Notes under the pieces: generated by a model
The model's database searches: none
What the model saw: only the letters and a program-made list of their open reading frames with translations
What the model was told of the DNA's origin: nothing
Shown here: positions 1 through 11,976 of the stretch, piece after piece
How positions within the stretch are numbered: the stretch's first letter is position 1
Layout: each line of letters starts with the position of its first letter
Position numbers and translations under genes: made by a program
Source: Argyresthia goedartella
Lineage: Eukaryota > Arthropoda > Insecta > Lepidoptera > Argyresthiidae
Length of the DNA: 64,000 nucleotides
Reading direction: 5' to 3'
NCBI GenBank assembly: GCA_949825045.1
Contig: OX463812.1
Location: 5,874,661 to 5,938,660, forward strand

Positions 1-334
1 GAATAAGTGTTGGTGTTATACCAGCATACAATCACCCGTTATGCAAAATAACACCTCTCTAATATGTAGTTCATATACTAAACAGACCTACCTATTAACG
101 ATTTCAACAACAAGGCTAGTTACCTACTTTAAATACAGGCATTGTTATTAGAGTAATAACAAAAAGCCCTGCTGTTACGGTCTGCGAAATTTTGGCGGTT
201 GTTTCGGTACTTCCCTGGGTTACCAAGGCTTTATTGTTAAAGGCCCAACGGCGACTAAACAAAACTGTTCACATGGTTCTGCGAATTGCCAGGTTTCTCC
301 AATAACATAAAACATAAACATATAAATGTAAATC
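1..334. other. No recognised feature
   Basis: AT-rich sequence without a convincing open frame, repeat boundary or RNA gene. Confidence 0.5.
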
Positions 335-575
335 AAATAAGTGCAAGTCAGACTCACTCACGAAGTGCGTAAAAAAACACGTCACGACACTTTAATGGTG
401 TTTTTCGAATTTCACGTAAATATTTGTTACAGTGGCGGCAACAGCAAATACTGTGTAAATGACAACTCTCTATACCAGCTAGGGTGCATGAGTCATGGTA
501 CAGCCCGCCGACGGACAGACGCACAGACAGACACACGGGCAGCGGAGGCTTAGTAATAAGGTTCTAATTGGCACC
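335..575 (-). repeat. Diverged copy of the AGGGTTCCGT-type interspersed repeat
   Basis: Read on the - strand this matches the dispersed repeat seen best at 30541-30945 and 48598-49005: a 'cctccgctg' block, a run of gtccgtctgt-like repeats, and a distal 'gagtctgacttgcac' end. The copy is strongly diverged. The short open frames across it on both strands are not coding. Confidence 0.5.
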
Positions 576-577
576 CT

Positions 578-665
578 CCTGATATGTTACCATAATAAAG
601 ACGCATACATTGTTTCTGCCACCACCCAAGGATACCCTGTGTTGTAGGAACCAGACAGCCACTGA
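578..665 (-). mobile_element. SINE tail fragment (family 1)
   Basis: On the - strand it carries the tail of SINE family 1: 'acacagggtatcc' followed by the 'agaaacaatgtatg' block. The tRNA-like head is missing. Confidence 0.55.
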
Positions 666-679
666 TGTGAAATGAATAC

Positions 680-2235
680 CGATATTCCTCATAGCTTTCA
701 ACTTTTCTTTAAATAAATTATATTAAGGACGAAGAAAGCCACAGAAACAGCCCTGCAATGGACTTTTGTCCGCATACAGGTACCTACTTAGTTTGAGGTA
801 CATACCTGGCATAGTTACACCTATGGAAGTAAGTATCCACATAAAAGGATTCACGTTGCTAATTAAGTTAGAATAATAAGGATTTACTCGTCCTTTGTTG
901 GGCTGTAATGGACTATATATAGAGAAGGTAGAATATAACATTATACCAACATCAAATGTCAATAATCAGAAGAGGGTGTTCCGCCAAAATTTTACGAGTA
1001 CCTACAAGCACTCGCCCAAACCCAGAATGGGCGACAAAAAACCTTTGGTAAAACCAAAATGGATATATTTCATGATCGCTTGCCTGTCTTCAGGAATAAA
1101 ATCCTGAAAGAGCAAACTAACTTGCAACCAAACATGTATTTTTGCTAACTAATATTAATTTATTGTATAACCTGAATCCTAAGATAAGATAAGTGATAAT
1201 ATAAGGATTTATTTCACAAAAGAGTTTACAGATTCACATAATAAAATAAGTAGTTTCAAAGGAATCAAAAAGGTAGTAAAGATTACCGGTGGCCCTCACA
1301 CTAGGTTAGACCTAAGTTAAATTATTTTCAAATTGTAAGTTAAATTTATTGCCAAAATTTTGTTTACAAGTACGAGGTCAATGTTGTGCCCATTTATAAT
1401 AGGCACTCATATTTCTATTGAAATACAGTATATGAGTACTGGCTTGTGTGCATAATTTAATAAATATACCTACCTACCTACAAAATCAACTTATTTTATT
1501 GTCGTATACGAAACAAATAATGTAATGTAAGTCGGGCCGCATCCTATAATATCAAGTCGTTTGATAGGTTTTATGCTATCGTCTAATAGATATTATAAAG
1601 AATTGATAATCAACAAAAAGTTACCATTGAGTTATTGGTGTCGCAAAATAACGCTTTATCAACAGCGTTTTCGGTCGCGCATTTTGTAAACCTACCAACC
1701 AACTTCAATGGTATAAACGCACGTAATCGCGAATATATTAGCCATGGTCATGAAGATTACGGAAACAGAATAACTGCAGCGACTTCAATCAAGGATAACC
1801 TACCTAGTACGTTATTTTTCCAACCACGCACCAAGAATTTCTAACAAGAATCAAGGAAGAAACCTTCAAGCAATACGCACATTATTTTTGAAACATTTGG
1901 ACGTCAATACTGGTTAGAAAACTCGGCCTTTTAACTTTTTACCGTTATCTAAACGAACAAACCGCAATCATGGTCCACAAAAATAAAAATAAACACTCAC
2001 CTTTTTGAGAAAAGTTCCGGGAAAATTCCTTCTAGTCGGAACACTTTGGTAGGGTAAATGTGTGAGTTGTTTGCCGGCTATGTTGTAATAATGTGACACA
2101 AGCAGTGAGAGCGGTGTGTAAGCGTGGACTGAGGACTGAGTAAGTAAGTGATCGGTCGGTAGGTTGATGGTGCGACGCATACCGAGATGTTGGGGTGTCC
2201 ATACGTGCAGCGCACCTAGGGTCTTTTTGTAAGTA
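680..2235. other. Non-coding AT-rich stretch
   Basis: About 1.5 kb with no open frame of convincing composition and no clear terminal repeats. A poly-AT tract and scattered short direct repeats are all I see. The 69-80 codon frames here look like chance. Confidence 0.5.
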
Positions 2236-2575
2236 TTAATAATAATAATAATAATAATTTGTTTATTTCAGGCAATAAAAAAACCCATAAAATGCAATAA
2301 TAGTAAAAGCAAGTAAGACTTAAATAAGGTACATTGAACAATAGAATATTACTTTCTGTTGCTTTCCTGGTGCACGCGGAGCCAGTGTTTTATGATCCCA
2401 CTCTCGTATGGGTTTTCGTTAAGAACATTAATGAGCTCATTACTGGCAGTTCTCACTCTTTCCCAGAACGAGGCAAAATATTGCACTTCACGTCAGGCAG
2501 TGACTTTTCCTGGGTCCTTGTCTTTTCTCTATTGCAGGATGATGGTGGCGTAGATTCCACCCACTTTCAGCCATT
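2236..2575 (-). mobile_element. LINE 3' end relic
   Basis: The (TAA)n run at about 2239-2262 followed by 'tttgtttatttcaggcaat' is, on the - strand, a typical LINE 3' terminus: 'attgcctgaaataaac' then a TTA-repeat tail. The - strand to its right gives a broken coding-like stretch (FWERVRTASNELINVLNEN and beyond) compatible with decayed LINE 3' sequence. The clade cannot be assigned from this. Confidence 0.45.
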
Positions 2576-2859
2576 AATTTGATACTTGTCTTTTGACAAT
2601 TCTTGTAATTTTTTCCTTTTCAATAACAAAGTTTGCTGCTGCTTTGAAGACACTATTATTTTTTTAATCAAGTGTAGGTAGGTGTTTTGCCTTTCATTTA
2701 AGAAAGGAAACAAACTTAATCATGCTTTCTCACTTGCACACTACTGGTGTCTTTAGTTTACAAGTCAGGCAGCATGAAGTCAATGCCTGCATGAAAGTTC
2801 AATTTTATTCCTTTCATTAATGAACGACGTTATACTTGGTAAATCAAATGTAACACATT

Positions 2860-2965
2860 AATGCCCCCATCCCCCAGAGGCGCAGAGGCTTTTACTCGAA
2901 TTCAAGTACGACTAAGCCATACTCCACCCCTGGCTCAGTGCGGGTTGATGGAAGGTTAAACTTAC
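2860..2965 (-). repeat. Short interspersed repeat, family 3
   Basis: It contains 'taagccatactccacc' and 'ggctcagtgcgggttgatg', which recur at 31185-31310 in the same orientation and at 63870-63970 inverted. It is probably part of a SINE; no tRNA-like head is visible in this copy. Confidence 0.5.
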
Positions 2966-3299
2966 TTCGTTTTAAATATTTAACATGGCTGACCGCACAT
3001 ATATCAATTCAAACAATATCTCATAAAGCTACAACGCTTATCACAGCATTTACGAATTTGTATTGTGATCAATGAAATTGAAAATTCCAATCTCGGTCAC
3101 TCAAGGAATCCAACTAGTTTTCTTTTGCAGAATGAGAAAAAAGAATGTCCAAAATCAATCACAAATTATGGACACATTGTTTATAATTTGTCTTACACCG
3201 CCTTTGGTGATTTGCAGCGAATTTGTGACCTCTGCGTCCGTGGTTAAAGTTATACCCTACTAGCAAGTGAAGTTTCCATGATGATGATCAATAAATATA

Positions 3300-3500
3300 C
3301 GGTATCGCGATCGCGCACGAAGGGTTTCGTATCACCGCACAATGGAATTCATGTTTCTTGCATGGGGATTAGGTATCTTTAATTTTTCTGTGTGTCAAAA
3401 TAGCAAAATGTTGATTACAAAGTTATTGGTTGGCTAGTTTCATATTCTATGTGTGTAACCAGATGCATTTATAAGTTCGTATTTGGTATTAAAAGGAATT
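3300..3500 (-). repeat. Diverged AGGGTTCCGT-type repeat
   Basis: It contains 'cgcgcacgaagggtttcgtatcaccg' and then 'aaaatgttgattacaaagttattgg' and 'aaccagatgcatttataagtt', in the same order as the - strand copies at 26570 and 43355. Confidence 0.55.
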
Positions 3501-3962
3501 GTACACCCGCTATCAAAACACATTTTTCTTTATTTTTCCTGTAATGTTTACTTATGTTAAAACTATATTACGTGTTTTCTCTAAAAAAAATGGGTCACTA
3601 GTTTCGACAATAAGAGGGGAGGAATGGTATTTTTTGCCTATTTTCTTAAGTAGTCTTCACCTAAGCATTTCAGGTTTATAAAAAAAATTAAAACCTCGCA
3701 CCAATTTCTTTCATTTGACATATAACACAATATATTTTGAAAAACCTTTTTGTTACTTTTCTTGTTTGCCCCGCTCTCATATTTCTCATTATTTTTCCTG
3801 TAATATATAATTAAAGACATATATTACATATTATTCCAGTTTCGGAGATAGGGGGGAGAATGAACTTTTGTTGCCTATTTTACTAAGCATTTCAGGTTTA
3901 AAAAATATATTTCAGATCCCCGCTGCAAGCATTTTCTTAAAACAAATGTGCCGTAAAAGGGG

Positions 3963-4213
3963 TGACATTTAATCAGCTGACCATATTTTAGGGAATGATA
4001 TTAACCATCATTACGAACAACTTTCCCCAAGAAACATAGGGTCCAAAAGAAAAAAAATTGGGTCCCACATAGTAACTTGTAAACAGTTGATCGGGTCCAT
4101 GTGCTGAGGGACATATATTTTTTTCCATTTGCGACCATATGTTTCTTGGGGAAAGTTCTTCATAATGATGGGAACTATCATTCCCCAAAATATGGTCAGC
4201 TTATTAAATGTCA
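3963..4213. repeat. Hairpin MITE, 251 bp
   Basis: An inverted repeat with arms of about 75 bp and a loop of about 100 bp. The left arm starts 'tgacatttaatcagctgacc' and the right arm ends with the complement, 'ggtcagcttattaaatgtca'. The inner arms carry 'aactttccccaagaaacata' and its complement. Arms differ at roughly one base in ten. The two overlapping - strand frames inside are a product of the symmetry, not genes. Confidence 0.8.
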
Positions 4214-4470
4214 TCTATAAACCATATAAATATTTCTCGTTATTTTTATACTAAGTTATTTAAAAAAATGGATCAGTAATTTCTGAGTGTCTTATTTGTC
4301 TATTTTCTTTAATATTTTTTTGAGAAAGTTTTTTAGGTTTATAAAAAAATAATTGAGGTCCTCGCAATAACAACTTTCATTACCAATGTCACATGATACG
4401 GTTTGTCAGTTTTTTTTATTCCGATTTTCCCCCTATTTGTGCCCCCTGAATTCAAAGCGTATTTGCTTAC

Positions 4471-4869
4471 CTAACAAATTCGTATATTCTTTTCGGACAG
4501 TATAAAATTCATGTATTTTATGCCTAATTGTACATAAATCAAAATCATCCAGATTGATTTTCTTTTTGGTTTTAGGTTTATTTTATTAGGCGTAGAAAAT
4601 ACAGCTGACGTCCCACCTTCATTTTGTATATTCGTTACGGAAGATCGGAATATGCCTAAAATACAACAAAATATTTTACTTATAAATAGTTACAAATTAG
4701 CCAATTCACATTGCACATACTACATGGCATACCTACCAGTCATGTTGACAACAAGGCTGGTGATATTATTTAGAGGCATAGAGTCCAATCGTTCAGACTT
4801 TCTATCCGACAAATATTTTGATAGATTGTGAATAACTTTTCTTACGCCACTGTTAATAGTTTTCGGCAT
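4471..4869 (-). pseudogene. Two N-terminal exons of a transposase-like gene
   Basis: Exon A is 4869-4737: an ATG opens 44 codons starting MPKTINSGVRKVIHNLSKYL and ends at a GTAGGT donor. Exon B is 4655-4471, preceded by a 'tgtattttag' acceptor and ending at a GTAAGC donor. It reads VTNIQNEGGTSAVFSTPNK, then a basic KPKRKS patch, then in another frame LDDFDLCTIRHKIHEFYTV and TNLL. The frame change near 4570 breaks the gene. From memory, the start, the basic patch and the DDFDLC-IR-HEFY block resemble N-termini of DDE-transposase-like genes common in Lepidoptera; I could not confirm this. No downstream catalytic exon was found on the - strand. It could alternatively be a decayed host gene. Confidence 0.5.
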
Positions 4870-5127
4870 TTTCACTCACAAAACACAAGAAATATACCAT
4901 GCACAATCAACGCCCCACTTTGACAGCAATCGACAGATGACATTAATTACTTTTTAAAGGAAATGTTGCAAGTTGAAAAAAATAATTTCATAGGTTTTCC
5001 GCAACATGGCGATGTTTTTATATTCTTGGTTTGGCTTTAATTACTTTTTTCTTCGCCGTCAAGTTGGTAGCAATGAAACCAGTGTTTCTAGCTTGCGTTT
5101 TTTTTTTTACCCCACATGAAGGGGAAT

Positions 5128-5795
5128 CGAAGCTCTGCTGAAGACACTTGACTGGGAGGACAAAGGTTTTAATATCTACGGCCGATTTTTATCACATCTT
5201 CGCTTTGCTGACGACCTTATCTTTCTAGCCGAGAACCTTGCGGATCTTCAGATAATGCTCGAAGACCTGCATAAAGCTTCGCTTGGGGTCGGCCTGGGAC
5301 CTTTGATAATTGGAAGACGTACTAAAGTCGAAAATCCCTCAATGCCTGTAAACCAAGGTGTTTAACCAATGTGTCCTGCCTATACTCTCATATGGATCCG
5401 AGACATGGCCGCTCACAAAGGAATCCAAATATAAAATCCGAGTAGCACAAAGAGCAATAGAGCATGATATGCTTGGAATCGCCCTTCGCTTCGAGATAGG
5501 ACGACGTACCAAGGTCGTAGATGTGGGTATGCGTATCGCAAGGTTAAAGTGGCGATGGGCGGGACACATGGCTAGGAAGGACGACGGCAGATGGACCAAG
5601 GTGGTGACGGAATGGTGGCCAAGGGAAGCGCATAGATCGAGAGGCAGACCACCCGCCCGATGGTCGGACGACATCGCCAAAACTGCCGGGCCGCAGTGGA
5701 GCAGGTTGGCCCAGGACTGCAATAAATGGTGTAATGAAGAGGAGGCCTTTGCTTAACAGTGGGTGCTGAAGGCTGGATAGATAGATAGATATAGG
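5128..5795 (+). mobile_element. Internally deleted RTE-type LINE
   Basis: The first block reads GIEALLKTLDWEDKGFN, then LRFADDLIFLAENLADLQ, giving the reverse transcriptase catalytic FADD box. Normal sequence after the box is missing for roughly 60-70 codons, and the frame resumes at about 5355 with VFNQCVLPILSYGSETWPLT, then LKWRWAGHMAR, RGRPPARWSDDI and a stop at 5754-5756. These C-terminal motifs are typical of RTE-clade elements. The 3' end at 5775-5794 is a short GATA repeat, as expected of RTE tails. It is truncated at the 5' end and dead. Confidence 0.85.
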
Positions 5796-5799
5796 GAAA

Positions 5800-6540
5800 A
5801 TATATCTTATCAGTTGCTTAAATAGAATAACTACCCCAAATTATCAAGACATCAAAGCTATATAAAGTAAATCGAAATATGTATGTATTTAAAAGAATTA
5901 AAGCAATATTGACAGCCAGCTCTCACTGTCGTGTAAGTTCTTCAATAGTAACTAAGATGGGGTACGGTCGACGCCATGTCAAATGCCAGCTACCTTATTA
6001 TTTTGAATTAGGGAATTATTATCTGAGTCTGGCAACCGTACATTGCTTTCCCCATTATTTTGACAGTTATGCACTGCAGCCAACTTTACGGGGAAGGGAT
6101 AAGTTAAATGGTGAAATGATTTTTACAACACAAAAGTAGTTAGAAGTGTACCCATACAATCACGCTCCGGTACGCTAACAAACAAAATGATACTACTATG
6201 CAAAACTGACAGCGCCTGTAAGAATCCAATATAAGAATTGCTGCTGACCACTTGACAGTCCGTTTTGCTAGCATATAAGTTTAGGCGCTTGTATTTTAAT
6301 TTGCTTCAATTAACCAAAAAATACATTGTATATGTGCGTCTCTACAGTTTAAATAGAATAAACTGATAGAAGATGTAGATAAGCAGCTCAGTTCCGTTAA
6401 AAGATTTTTATTCATAATAGCACAAAAATTGAGACTTAACGAACGTCATGACATACTCAAGCAAGCATAATAAATCATTAAGTAGGTACCTAATTATTAC
6501 ATAATATATGTATAGGGTGCAATTAACTGGTTCAATTCCA
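5800..6540. other. No recognised feature
   Basis: AT-rich sequence between the RTE relic and the Jockey-like relic. The left end of the latter's 3' untranslated region may reach into it, near 6400. No gene seen. Confidence 0.45.
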
Positions 6541-6544
6541 GTCT

Positions 6545-7000
6545 TGTAAAAAAACATTAATTTTGTAGTAGGCCTTTGTGCACAAAGTGTGCTTTAAACA
6601 TTTTTTTAATGGAGCTTCAGTTATGTGTTGTATTTCTTGCGGAATTTTATTGTAAACGTATACAGTGTCCTATAAAAGAACTACTAACTTTTGTGAGTCT
6701 GAATATTGGAAAAGAAAGTTTATGTTTATTTCTAGTTTGCACATTGTGGCAGCTATCAATGGTTTTAAAGCTACTGATATTTTTCCTCACATACATTATG
6801 TTTTCATAAATATATTGACTTGCAACTGTTAGGATGTTGGTTTCTTTGAAGAAATCTCTCAGATACTCTTTATTACCTAGCTTATAAATAAATCGGATCG
6901 CTCTCTTCTGCAAAATGAAGGTGGTCTCAATGTCAGCAGCCCGTCCCCATAGTAGTATGCCGTAGGACATAATGCTATCGAAATAACAAAAATATAGAAG
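6545..7000 (-). mobile_element. Jockey/CR1-like LINE, C-terminal fragment
   Basis: On the - strand it reads LLYFCYFDSIMSYGILLWG, then ILQKRAIRFIYKL, ILTVASQYIYENIMYVRKN. After a one-base frame change near 6650 it continues FYNKIPQEIQHITEAPLKKC. This is the region after the reverse transcriptase catalytic core in a LINE family that also left the + strand copy at 38235-39080. It is 5' truncated and frameshifted. Confidence 0.8.
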
Positions 7001-7176
7001 CCAAGCATTTGAAACGTCAGTCCCTGATTCTTTTAAAATAACAATCTATAACAACAAATAACAATAAAATGCAATTGAAGAGTTCGTTGTTATCTGACAA
7101 ACAATAAATATGGCGAGTATTACCTAATTCTGTAGAGTAAAAATAAACCAAAGAAACCAAACCATCAACAAAATGG

Positions 7177-9576
7177 TACGCAATCCAAAATTGACATTAC
7201 ATCTATTTAAGCAAAGAGTTTCGTTTATCTGAGAGTCACAGAGTAGTGGCCAAGGGAAGCGGCAAGGCCAGTGGGCAGCCTTATGGCGTAACTGCCTGAA
7301 GTTCATGTCGTGTGTCAGTGGTTCATCTTCATGTTCATGCAATTTCATCGATTACGGGGTATCACCGAAGGCTTTCGACAGCTCTGAACTTCATGTGAAC
7401 GAACTAAATAGGGACAATAGTTGCATAGATTCTCATAAATATTGAGGAAAGAATTTAAATTAAAGATATTAATCTTTTTATAACTTGTTCACCTTTTGTT
7501 GTGTTTCTTTCAGTCAAATGCTAAAAGTTTTGGTTTAAAAAAACATTGTTTTGCAAGTGCGTTTTGATAACGCTAAAAGCACATTGTTTCCGTGTTGAGA
7601 GTTCAAGTTTATCTTTGTTAACAATTGCAAGCATAGCTTTTGCTTACTAAAACTGTATTTTATTAGGTAGTTGGAATTCCCCATTTCCCACGCCCTATCA
7701 TACCGTGGGTAAGTCAGGAAATCGTGCTGCGCTGAGACGGATTTAGAGGAGCCGACTGTCCCTACTTGAAAAACCTCCAATTAGTTTTAATTTTAGCATG
7801 CCAACACGCCGAGTTGTGCCGAAAGGGCAGTCCTGCTGATAGTGGAGTCCGTGGAGGGGAAACGTTACTTAGAGCAGTGGGCATTGTATCACTGGCTTAC
7901 TGGGAAAAAATCGGGGCGGAATCAGTGGAGCAACCATAGATATCGAGAGATAGGCTCTTGGCGCTAAGCTTGTATCGGAACCAGTGTCGCCGAATACTGA
8001 GAACACGCTCACATCTACACCACTCATACTTCAATCCTTCCGATTTTATTGGTCAGTGCAATGTCATGCACTTATCGTCCGAACACACCCACACTACCGC
8101 AGGTACACTAGCGAGCCGAGCTAGTGTTGGGACATTGCAAGGACAGCGTGTTTTATCGAACGATTACAATCTATAGACAAGAGGTATCTATGCCGGGTTA
8201 TATAAATTAAATAATACATTGTTTGTTATTATGACATATTTATTTTACAAGAAATACCTATTACTATATATACAGGCTGTATCAGATACGGGGTGACAAG
8301 CCGAAAAGGGTTGTTTGGGACATGATTTTAAACAACTTTCTCAATGAATCTGATTTCATCAGAGCAACGTTATTTTTTACTTCTCCATACAAATCATTCT
8401 GGCCGCTCGGCCCAAAATGTATTGAAAAGTGAAAAATAATGTTGCTCTGATCAAATCGTTTTATTAGAGAAAGATGTTCAGAATGATGTCCTTAACAATC
8501 ACCTTTTGGCATATTTACCCTTTCTGTAAAATCCTGTACAGTACAATATTGACCAGAAAAATGGAAAAAAATATTAAGAACTTGCCGTTTTTTTGTTTAA
8601 TTATTTTTAGGCGTAGCATTTTTTGCTAAGTAATGCAGTCTTCTATAAGTATATATTTCCATGACAGCTTTGATTACTAATATTAGTTGATTATCCATTG
8701 GGTTTTTTTCGAATTGGTGAAAATCTATTTTTTTATATCGATTCAAAAACATAATTCTCACTATCACTATCCCCATCACTATACGGCGTCTCTGCGTGCG
8801 TGTAACAGTTCGCTTCCGTACCATAATGCATATTTAGTTTCGTAATTAGATAAGTGTGAAATATTCACTGCGTCTTAGCTTGGCAATACGTAGTGAAATT
8901 AAGATACAAAACAAGCAATGGATGATAAACCTAGCGAGAACAACGTGACATTGTCTCTTTAATGATCAATTGGTGACGATTTTTTCGTGAATGATTTATT
9001 TTCGTAATAATGTTTATTTCTTGTGATTTAAGAATAAATACTATTTGGAAGTAGACTTACAAGTGATATAGACTCCGCCGTTCTTTGAGTTCACAATCCC
9101 GCTTCTATTTTTGCACGAAAGTATTGCACAGGTCGGCATTATCAAAGAATGAGTGAAATTGAATTCGTCACTGCGGTTGCCCGGCGACTACGGCGAATTT
9201 TCAATTTCTAGACAATCACGGCTAGATTTGTCCAAGCCCCTCAACCTATCTCTCGATATCTGTGGGGGCAACTGACAATCTCGCTGAACGCGGTGGCTGA
9301 TGGAATGCATAAAACAGAGAGGAGTGGAGATGTGAGTTTATTTTTTATGTAATTATTACCCTGTGTGTTAACATTCACGAGGTAATACATATTATCAGCA
9401 AGATTTAGGTTTGAATTTACTTCTTATTTGCAACTCATACTACATATTTGTATAATGTTCGCCTTGTGGTGACGACAGAACAGAATACAAATTGTCATCA
9501 CCCCTTCTCTTCCTAAAGGTGTATTAGGAGGCGACAAAGGGAATATACCTAACAGAGAATGGACGGCAGCATCCCT
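7177..9576. repeat. 2.4 kb tandem repeat, unit 1
   Basis: First of three head-to-tail units of about 2400 bp. Reading line by line I found no difference from unit 2. The repeat phase starts at 'tacgcaatccaaaattgac'; the left flank is unique. Each unit holds a MITE-like inverted repeat (8272-8542 here), an inverted pair of the motif 'gatatcgagagatagg' about 1.3 kb apart (7939-7954 and about 9248-9262) and, at its right end, 'ggaggcgacaaagggaatat', which belongs to an RTE/SINE-type 3' region. The short open frames are repeated with the unit and mostly lack ATG starts, so I do not call genes. Confidence 0.95.
8272..8542. repeat. MITE-like imperfect inverted repeat within the 2.4 kb unit
   Basis: The two halves mirror each other around 'ccgctcggcccaaaatgta': 'cagagcaacgttattttttac' on the left matches the complement of 'aaaaataatgttgctctgat' on the right, and 'tgtttgggac' faces 'gtccttaaca'. 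Copies lie at 10672-10942 and 13071-13341. A diverged, interrupted member is at 41628-42410. Confidence 0.7.
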
Positions 9577-11976
9577 TACGCAATCCAAAATTGACATTAC
9601 ATCTATTTAAGCAAAGAGTTTCGTTTATCTGAGAGTCACAGAGTAGTGGCCAAGGGAAGCGGCAAGGCCAGTGGGCAGCCTTATGGCGTAACTGCCTGAA
9701 GTTCATGTCGTGTGTCAGTGGTTCATCTTCATGTTCATGCAATTTCATCGATTACGGGGTATCACCGAAGGCTTTCGACAGCTCTGAACTTCATGTGAAC
9801 GAACTAAATAGGGACAATAGTTGCATAGATTCTCATAAATATTGAGGAAAGAATTTAAATTAAAGATATTAATCTTTTTATAACTTGTTCACCTTTTGTT
9901 GTGTTTCTTTCAGTCAAATGCTAAAAGTTTTGGTTTAAAAAAACATTGTTTTGCAAGTGCGTTTTGATAACGCTAAAAGCACATTGTTTCCGTGTTGAGA
10001 GTTCAAGTTTATCTTTGTTAACAATTGCAAGCATAGCTTTTGCTTACTAAAACTGTATTTTATTAGGTAGTTGGAATTCCCCATTTCCCACGCCCTATCA
10101 TACCGTGGGTAAGTCAGGAAATCGTGCTGCGCTGAGACGGATTTAGAGGAGCCGACTGTCCCTACTTGAAAAACCTCCAATTAGTTTTAATTTTAGCATG
10201 CCAACACGCCGAGTTGTGCCGAAAGGGCAGTCCTGCTGATAGTGGAGTCCGTGGAGGGGAAACGTTACTTAGAGCAGTGGGCATTGTATCACTGGCTTAC
10301 TGGGAAAAAATCGGGGCGGAATCAGTGGAGCAACCATAGATATCGAGAGATAGGCTCTTGGCGCTAAGCTTGTATCGGAACCAGTGTCGCCGAATACTGA
10401 GAACACGCTCACATCTACACCACTCATACTTCAATCCTTCCGATTTTATTGGTCAGTGCAATGTCATGCACTTATCGTCCGAACACACCCACACTACCGC
10501 AGGTACACTAGCGAGCCGAGCTAGTGTTGGGACATTGCAAGGACAGCGTGTTTTATCGAACGATTACAATCTATAGACAAGAGGTATCTATGCCGGGTTA
10601 TATAAATTAAATAATACATTGTTTGTTATTATGACATATTTATTTTACAAGAAATACCTATTACTATATATACAGGCTGTATCAGATACGGGGTGACAAG
10701 CCGAAAAGGGTTGTTTGGGACATGATTTTAAACAACTTTCTCAATGAATCTGATTTCATCAGAGCAACGTTATTTTTTACTTCTCCATACAAATCATTCT
10801 GGCCGCTCGGCCCAAAATGTATTGAAAAGTGAAAAATAATGTTGCTCTGATCAAATCGTTTTATTAGAGAAAGATGTTCAGAATGATGTCCTTAACAATC
10901 ACCTTTTGGCATATTTACCCTTTCTGTAAAATCCTGTACAGTACAATATTGACCAGAAAAATGGAAAAAAATATTAAGAACTTGCCGTTTTTTTGTTTAA
11001 TTATTTTTAGGCGTAGCATTTTTTGCTAAGTAATGCAGTCTTCTATAAGTATATATTTCCATGACAGCTTTGATTACTAATATTAGTTGATTATCCATTG
11101 GGTTTTTTTCGAATTGGTGAAAATCTATTTTTTTATATCGATTCAAAAACATAATTCTCACTATCACTATCCCCATCACTATACGGCGTCTCTGCGTGCG
11201 TGTAACAGTTCGCTTCCGTACCATAATGCATATTTAGTTTCGTAATTAGATAAGTGTGAAATATTCACTGCGTCTTAGCTTGGCAATACGTAGTGAAATT
11301 AAGATACAAAACAAGCAATGGATGATAAACCTAGCGAGAACAACGTGACATTGTCTCTTTAATGATCAATTGGTGACGATTTTTTCGTGAATGATTTATT
11401 TTCGTAATAATGTTTATTTCTTGTGATTTAAGAATAAATACTATTTGGAAGTAGACTTACAAGTGATATAGACTCCGCCGTTCTTTGAGTTCACAATCCC
11501 GCTTCTATTTTTGCACGAAAGTATTGCACAGGTCGGCATTATCAAAGAATGAGTGAAATTGAATTCGTCACTGCGGTTGCCCGGCGACTACGGCGAATTT
11601 TCAATTTCTAGACAATCACGGCTAGATTTGTCCAAGCCCCTCAACCTATCTCTCGATATCTGTGGGGGCAACTGACAATCTCGCTGAACGCGGTGGCTGA
11701 TGGAATGCATAAAACAGAGAGGAGTGGAGATGTGAGTTTATTTTTTATGTAATTATTACCCTGTGTGTTAACATTCACGAGGTAATACATATTATCAGCA
11801 AGATTTAGGTTTGAATTTACTTCTTATTTGCAACTCATACTACATATTTGTATAATGTTCGCCTTGTGGTGACGACAGAACAGAATACAAATTGTCATCA
11901 CCCCTTCTCTTCCTAAAGGTGTATTAGGAGGCGACAAAGGGAATATACCTAACAGAGAATGGACGGCAGCATCCCT
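9577..11976. repeat. 2.4 kb tandem repeat, unit 2
   Basis: Second unit, offset exactly 2400 bp from unit 1 with no difference found by eye. This implies very recent duplication, strong homogenisation or an assembly duplication. Confidence 0.95.
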
